A DNA stretch of 8,158 nt, taken from NCBI RefSeq assembly GCF_002293435.1, contig NZ_DBDF01000239.1:974-9131 (forward strand), written 5' to 3'. Source of the DNA: Bacteroides sp. UBA939 (GTDB lineage: Bacteria > Bacteroidota > Bacteroidia > Bacteroidales > Bacteroidaceae). Shown one piece after another: positions 5,408 through 8,158 of the stretch. Numbering within the stretch: position 1 is the first letter of the stretch; each line of letters begins with the position of its first letter. The notes under the pieces are model-generated. The model did not search any database, had not been told where the DNA came from, and saw only the letters and a list, made by a program, of their open reading frames with translations. A program made the translations under genes and the position numbers.

Positions 5408-6420
5408 ATAAAATAGCAATTGTCATATTGAATTGGAACGGATGCGAAATGCTTCGTTCGTTTCTTCCTTCTGTCGTAAACCTCTCTGAGGCGGATGATG
5501 CGGTAGTGTATGTGGCGGACAATGGTTCTACGGATTCGTCCGTTGACATGGTGCGCCGGGAGTTTCCTTCCGTACGTCTGATTTTGCTGAAAGATAATCA
5601 CGGTTTTGCCGATGGCTATAATCTGGCGCTTCAGGAAGTGGAAGCCGAATATGTGGTACTTCTCAATTCGGATGTAGAAGTGACGGAACATTGGCTCAGG
5701 CCATTGGTTGACTATATGGATACCCACCCTGAGGTGGCTGCTTGCCAGCCAAAGATACGCAGTTGGAGGCAGAAGGAGAAGTTTGAATATGCCGGAGCGG
5801 CGGGTGGCTTTCTTGACTGTTACGGATATCCGTTCTGTCGCGGCAGGATAATGGGAGTGGTGGAAGAGGATACCGGGCAATACGACTCTGTTATCCCGGT
5901 GTTCTGGGCAACGGGCGCTGCGATGTTTATTCGCCTGAAAGATTACCGCGATGCGGGCGGGCTTGACGGACGTTTCTTTGCTCACATGGAAGAAATAGAT
6001 TTGTGTTGGCGGCTTCGTTCGCGCGGCAGGCAGATTGTTTGTGTACCGCAAAGTATGGTATATCATGTAGGAGCTGCCACGTTGAAAAAGGAAAACCCGC
6101 GCAAGACATTCCTTAATTTCCGTAATAATCTTGTCATGCTTTACAAGAATCTGCCTCCTGGGGAATTAGCCGCAGTAATGCGTATTCGTGCTCTGCTTGA
6201 CTATGTGGCGGCACTCAGCTTCTTGCTTAAGATGCAATTTCCCAATGCTTTAGCTGTATTCAGGGCACGGCGTGAATATCGATCGCTCCGTTCCGCATTT
6301 ACTGCGGCGCGTGAAGATAATCTAAAAAAAACTTGCCTTCCCGTGATACCCGAACGGACAAAAAGCTGTATCTTGGTGCAATATTATTTCCGGGGGAAGA
6401 GAATCTTCTCACAATTATAG
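5404..6420 (+). CDS. Family 2 glycosyltransferase, rhamnosyltransferase-like
   Basis: This is an inverting GT-A glycosyltransferase that would transfer a sugar from a nucleotide donor to a glycan or lipid-linked acceptor at the cytoplasmic face. In the 338 residues one sees VILNWNG (7-13), the nucleotide-binding VADNGSTDSS (37-46), the metal-binding LNSDVEV (87-93, in the place of DxD), and MEEIDLCWRL (195-204) with the probable catalytic acidic residues. HVGAATLKK (221-229) follows. The order NSD ... EEIDLCWR ... HxxxA is typical of WbbL-like rhamnosyltransferases, but donor and acceptor cannot be read. The C-terminal 90 residues are basic with a moderately hydrophobic patch (261-287), suggesting membrane association. 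It stands alone, not in a polysaccharide cluster, 44 bases after mtaB, so the pairing looks positional rather than functional. The start at 5404 places VILNWNG at the normal distance from the N-terminus. Confidence 0.9.
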   Translation: MNKIAIVILNWNGCEMLRSFLPSVVNLSEADDAVVYVADNGSTDSSVDMVRREFPSVRLILLKDNHGFADGYNLALQEVEAEYVVLLNSDVEVTEHWLRPLVDYMDTHPEVAACQPKIRSWRQKEKFEYAGAAGGFLDCYGYPFCRGRIMGVVEEDTGQYDSVIPVFWATGAAMFIRLKDYRDAGGLDGRFFAHMEEIDLCWRLRSRGRQIVCVPQSMVYHVGAATLKKENPRKTFLNFRNNLVMLYKNLPPGELAAVMRIRALLDYVAALSFLLKMQFPNALAVFRARREYRSLRSAFTAAREDNLKKTCLPVIPERTKSCILVQYYFRGKRIFSQL

Positions 6421-6439
6421 CTTGTATTATTCATGCTTC

Positions 6440-6481
6440 AGGAGTCTATAAGCAGAAGCAAGTTACTCCTGCTTATAGACT
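6440..6481 (+). promoter_or_regulatory. Hairpin region between the glycosyltransferase gene and mgsA
   Basis: AGTCTATAAGCAG (6443-6455) pairs perfectly with CTGCTTATAGACT (6469-6481) over 13 bp around a 13-base loop. An alternative stem, AGGAGT (6440-6445) with ACTCCT (6465-6470), uses bases from both arms, so the two cannot form together. No T-run follows, so it is not a standard intrinsic terminator. It may end the upstream transcript, stabilise mRNA ends, or act in the mgsA leader. Confidence 0.55.
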
Positions 6482-6537
6482 TCTAAGTATGAACAGCTGC
6501 TTATTATCCGCAGTTTGCAATTTAACGATATCGATTT

Positions 6538-7068
6538 ATGGAAAAATTAGTTAGAAAGATTGGCTTGGTGGCGCATGATGCCATGAAGAAAGACCTTATC
6601 GAGTGGGTTCTTTGGAATTCCGAACGTCTTGTCGGTCACAAGTTTTATTGTACGGGAACCACAGGTACGCTTATTCTTGCCGCATTGAAAGAGAAACATC
6701 CCGATATAGAATGGGACTTTACTATCCTGAAATCCGGCCCTCTGGGTGGCGACCAGCAGATGGGTTCCCGCATTGTGGATGGTGTGATAGACTATCTTTT
6801 CTTCTTTACCGACCCTATGACTTTACAGCCGCACGATACGGATGTGAAGGCGCTTACGCGTTTGGCAAGTGTTGAAAACATTGTCTTTTGTTGTAACCGC
6901 AGTACGGCGGATCATATCATTTCCAGTCCGTTGTTCCTTGACCCGGCGTACGAACGTACAATTCCCGATTACACTGGCTATACTAAACGTTTTGAGAATA
7001 AGCCGGTGGTTGCCGAGGCTGTGGAGTCGGCAAAGAAGGGGAGGAAGAAAGTGGTTAGTAGTAAGTAG
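6538..7068 (+). CDS. mgsA: Methylglyoxal synthase
   Basis: MgsA converts dihydroxyacetone phosphate to methylglyoxal and phosphate, a bypass of lower glycolysis used when phosphate is short or sugar phosphates build up. The 176-residue protein has all the family landmarks: LVAHD with His13, the phosphate-binding TGTTG (39-43), SGPLGGDQQ (66-74) with catalytic Asp72 (Asp71 in E. coli), FFTDPMTLQPHDTDVKAL with Asp92, His99 and Asp102, and STADHIISSP (about 123-132). Against the 152-residue E. coli enzyme it has a short insert near 50-60 and a Lys-rich tail of about 20 residues. The last codons (VVSSK and the TAG) come from a heptanucleotide repeat that continues past the stop. The gene is 117 bases after the glycosyltransferase gene and converges on folB. 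No clear promoter element was found in that gap, so read-through from upstream is possible. Confidence 0.96.
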   Translation: MEKLVRKIGLVAHDAMKKDLIEWVLWNSERLVGHKFYCTGTTGTLILAALKEKHPDIEWDFTILKSGPLGGDQQMGSRIVDGVIDYLFFFTDPMTLQPHDTDVKALTRLASVENIVFCCNRSTADHIISSPLFLDPAYERTIPDYTGYTKRFENKPVVAEAVESAKKGRKKVVSSK

Positions 7069-7124
7069 TAAGTAGTAAGTAGTAAGTAGTAAGTAGTAAG
7101 TAGTAACCACTAACCACTTACTAC
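7049..7124. repeat. Heptanucleotide tandem array at the mgsA/folB junction
   Basis: GTAGTAA is repeated seven times without error at 7058-7106. The array is flanked by an 11-bp inverted repeat, AAGTGGTTAGT (7049-7059) and ACTAACCACTT (7109-7119). One inverted unit, CTTACTAC, lies at 7117-7124. The array supplies the mgsA stop (7066-7068), and its right flank supplies the folB stop (7110-7112). On the plus strand a stop occurs in every frame within 21 bases; on the minus strand the array is open in all frames. Confidence 0.93.
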
Positions 7125-7466
7125 CTCCACTCCTGCTGCATCCAAATCCGCTCCCATAGGCGGATTACGTTTTGCGAGTTTCAGTTCGATGCCTTTGATG
7201 GCGGGGAACGTGCGTAGCAGTCGTTTCACTATACGTCCGCAAACATGTTCCAGTAATTTGGAAGGGATGTTCATCTCGTCCTTTACTACTTCATATACTT
7301 CGGCGTAGTTCACTGTATGCGCTACGTCGTCGGTTTCTGCCGCCCGGCTAATATCGACCTTTAGCCGTAGGTTGATGACAAACTCATTACCATCCCTTTG
7401 CTCTTGCTCGTATACGCCATGATAAGCAAAGAAACGTACGTTATCAAGAAATATATAACTGTTCAT
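7110..7466 (-). CDS. folB: Dihydroneopterin aldolase
   Basis: FolB cleaves 7,8-dihydroneopterin to 6-hydroxymethyl-7,8-dihydropterin and glycolaldehyde in folate synthesis; it works as an octamer in the cytoplasm. The 118-residue protein matches the usual length of about 120. Landmarks are FFAYHGVYEQEQRDGNEFVI with the conserved Glu22, TVNYAEVYEVV (about 51-61) that shapes the pterin pocket, LLEHVCGRI (about 71-79), and KLAKRNPPMGAD, with the catalytic Lys just before NPPMG. It is alone, with no other folate gene in view. A TAGCTTTG element lies about 50 bases upstream of the ATG. The last residues, VVSG, are encoded by sequence shared with the adjoining heptanucleotide array, so the extreme C-terminus may be repeat-derived. 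Confidence 0.94.
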   Translation of the reverse strand: MNSYIFLDNVRFFAYHGVYEQEQRDGNEFVINLRLKVDISRAAETDDVAHTVNYAEVYEVVKDEMNIPSKLLEHVCGRIVKRLLRTFPAIKGIELKLAKRNPPMGADLDAAGVEVVSG

Positions 7467-7514
7467 ATGGAATATGATATGATTTCGGTTTTATTACTTA
7501 TTTATTACTTACCG

Positions 7515-7522
7515 CAAAGCTA
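7515..7522 (-). promoter_or_regulatory. -7 element for folB
   Basis: The minus strand reads TAGCTTTG, followed by C, matching TAnnTTTG. Transcription would start near 7508, giving a leader of about 42 bases. I see no TTTG at the -33 position. Confidence 0.55.
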
Positions 7523-7581
7523 CGATTTATTTCCGAATACTATCCTTTTTGACACTTTGTATTTTTAGTCGACTGAGAATG

Positions 7582-7664
7582 CGATATTTCCGCCCGAAGA
7601 CAGGAACGGTTGGAAATATCGAAGTAAAAATCCGTATCTGCCTGGCAGATAGCCGAATATCGAA
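7582..7664. repeat. Nested inverted repeats upstream of folB
   Basis: CGATATTTCC (7582-7591) and GGAAATATCG (7612-7621) form a perfect 10-bp inverted repeat around a 20-base loop. TATCTGCCTGGCAGATA (7635-7651) is a near-palindrome with 8-bp arms around one central T. AATATCGAA occurs at 7615 and again at 7656, on either side of the palindrome. The block is about 60-140 bases upstream of the folB promoter element. Confidence 0.75.
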
Positions 7665-7731
7665 ATCTATACATCTCTAAAAAAATGCGAAAGACTCGTT
7701 CGGAGTGGTTACTTAATGGCTTATTTCTACC

Positions 7732-7861
7732 GGATATATGTGGCTTTTGCATGGGATATATGTGGTTCGCACACCATCTATATGCGGTTCGCGCACGGGA
7801 TATATGTGGTTCGCATACGGGATATTACCGTTCACGCTCCATGTATTATGGTTCGCGCGGG
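7732..7861. repeat. Degenerate tandem array with a 22-bp period
   Basis: Units begin at 7732, 7754, 7776, 7798, 7820 and 7842. The best conserved part is GGATATATGTGGTTCGC followed by five variable bases (ACACC, GCACG, ATACG). Units 2 to 4 are the closest to each other; units 1, 5 and 6 are diverged, 5 and 6 apparently with single-base shifts. There are no spacers, so it is not a CRISPR array, and the period does not keep a reading frame. Confidence 0.8.
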
Positions 7862-7983
7862 AAGCAAACAGTTATTGCATAAACCCTGTATATCAACCAC
7901 GATTTATGCAGAATATCCGTATATAAATTCAAAATTTCATGCCTGTAGTTTCTATTTCTCTTCTCCCGGCAAAAGAGTGTGTC

Positions 7984-8011
7984 AGCAAAAAGGCGCTTTT
8001 GCTATCTTTTT
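7984..8011 (+). terminator. Possible weak intrinsic terminator
   Basis: AGCAAAA (7984-7990) pairs with TTTTGCT (7997-8003), and ATC then TTTTT follow. The stem is short and no plus-strand gene lies directly upstream, so it could end an unseen transcript or be chance. Confidence 0.25.
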
Positions 8012-8038
8012 GCGAATGCATTTCGTCTTTGAGTTGAC

Positions 8039-8127
8039 GCATTGCTGATTCGGTATAACCCTCTTTGTGATTAGTTTGTATGCTAAATTTCCATTCAGCA
8101 GCTTATTGTGAATAAGTACTCATGCTT
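8039..8127. repeat. Right copy of the segment at 1543-1610
   Basis: GCATTGC (8039), ATGCTAAATT (8080), CATTCAGC (8092), TGAATAA (about 8109) and CTCATGCTT (8119) repeat the block order of the left copy, with extra bases between blocks. Just after it, GTAGTAAGTAG (8137-8147) repeats the heptanucleotide seen at the mgsA/folB junction. Confidence 0.55.
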
Positions 8128-8158
8128 AATTATCTTGTAGTAAGTAGCTGTTCATAAT

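Larger units (their letters stand above)
7523..8158. other. Gene-free, repeat-rich right end
   Basis: This region extends upstream of folB to the window edge and holds no credible gene. Short open frames on both strands (for example 7540-7752 minus and 7716-8048 plus) run through inverted or tandem repeats whose 22-bp period is not a multiple of three. They show no family motifs. What is present: a 10-bp inverted repeat and a 17-base near-palindrome near 7582-7651, a 22-bp periodic array, a small hairpin near 7990, and the right copy of a segment also found at 1543-1610. A gene starting beyond 8158 could use part of this as its upstream region. Confidence 0.75.

Noticed and set aside
5287..6066. 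259-codon minus-strand frame opposite the glycosyltransferase gene
   Set aside because: Despite its length its composition is that of a reverse shadow, and the plus strand carries clear GT2 motifs.
7058..7106. Phase variation of mgsA by heptanucleotide slippage
   Set aside because: The mgsA stop falls in the second unit and all essential residues lie upstream, so changes in unit number would not switch the gene.
7540..7752. 70-codon minus-strand frame as a small gene upstream of folB
   Set aside because: It runs through the inverted repeats and into the tandem array; more likely the translation of a non-coding repeat.
7716..8048. 110-codon plus-strand frame
   Set aside because: It crosses a 22-bp array that shifts frame at each unit, giving no protein-level repeat and no family motif.

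Overview
The window looks like chromosome of a gut-type Bacteroides or a close relative in the Bacteroidota. Three things point there: the sequences of the S6, S18 and L9 proteins, the TAnnTTTG promoter elements in front of several genes, and a small Ala/Asp-rich lipoprotein of a kind common in this group. This assignment is inferred from the sequence alone. There are eight protein genes, all recognisable as ordinary core or accessory functions. No RNA gene, insertion sequence, phage gene or CRISPR array could be supported.

Layout. Bases 1-1117 hold the end of a ribosomal protein operon on the plus strand: rpsF (5' end outside the window), rpsR and rplI, closed by a strong intrinsic terminator. 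Bases 1118-1852 hold no credible gene but are packed with repeats: a 22-bp palindromic tandem array, ATCCGC nonamers, GAGTTA motifs and a segment that recurs at the right end of the window. Bases 1853-3985 are on the minus strand: a small lipoprotein with its own promoter and terminator, preceded by a long-chain acyl-CoA synthetase. The synthetase is divergent from mtaB (tRNA ms2t6A37 methylthiotransferase, plus strand). A family 2 glycosyltransferase follows mtaB closely, and then mgsA (methylglyoxal synthase). mgsA converges on folB (dihydroneopterin aldolase, minus strand), and the two genes meet in a heptanucleotide repeat that encodes parts of both C-termini. Bases 7523-8158 are again gene-free and rich in inverted and tandem repeats, including a second array with a 22-bp period.

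How the parts work together. rpsF, rpsR and rplI supply ribosome components, and mtaB modifies tRNAs that read ANN codons, so translation is the main theme. The remaining genes are independent metabolic units: fatty acid activation, a methylglyoxal bypass of lower glycolysis, folate synthesis and surface glycan transfer. No novel gene system is evident. The unusual content is in the repeats between genes, and in the strong Shine-Dalgarno sequences in front of rpsR and rplI, which are uncommon in this phylum.
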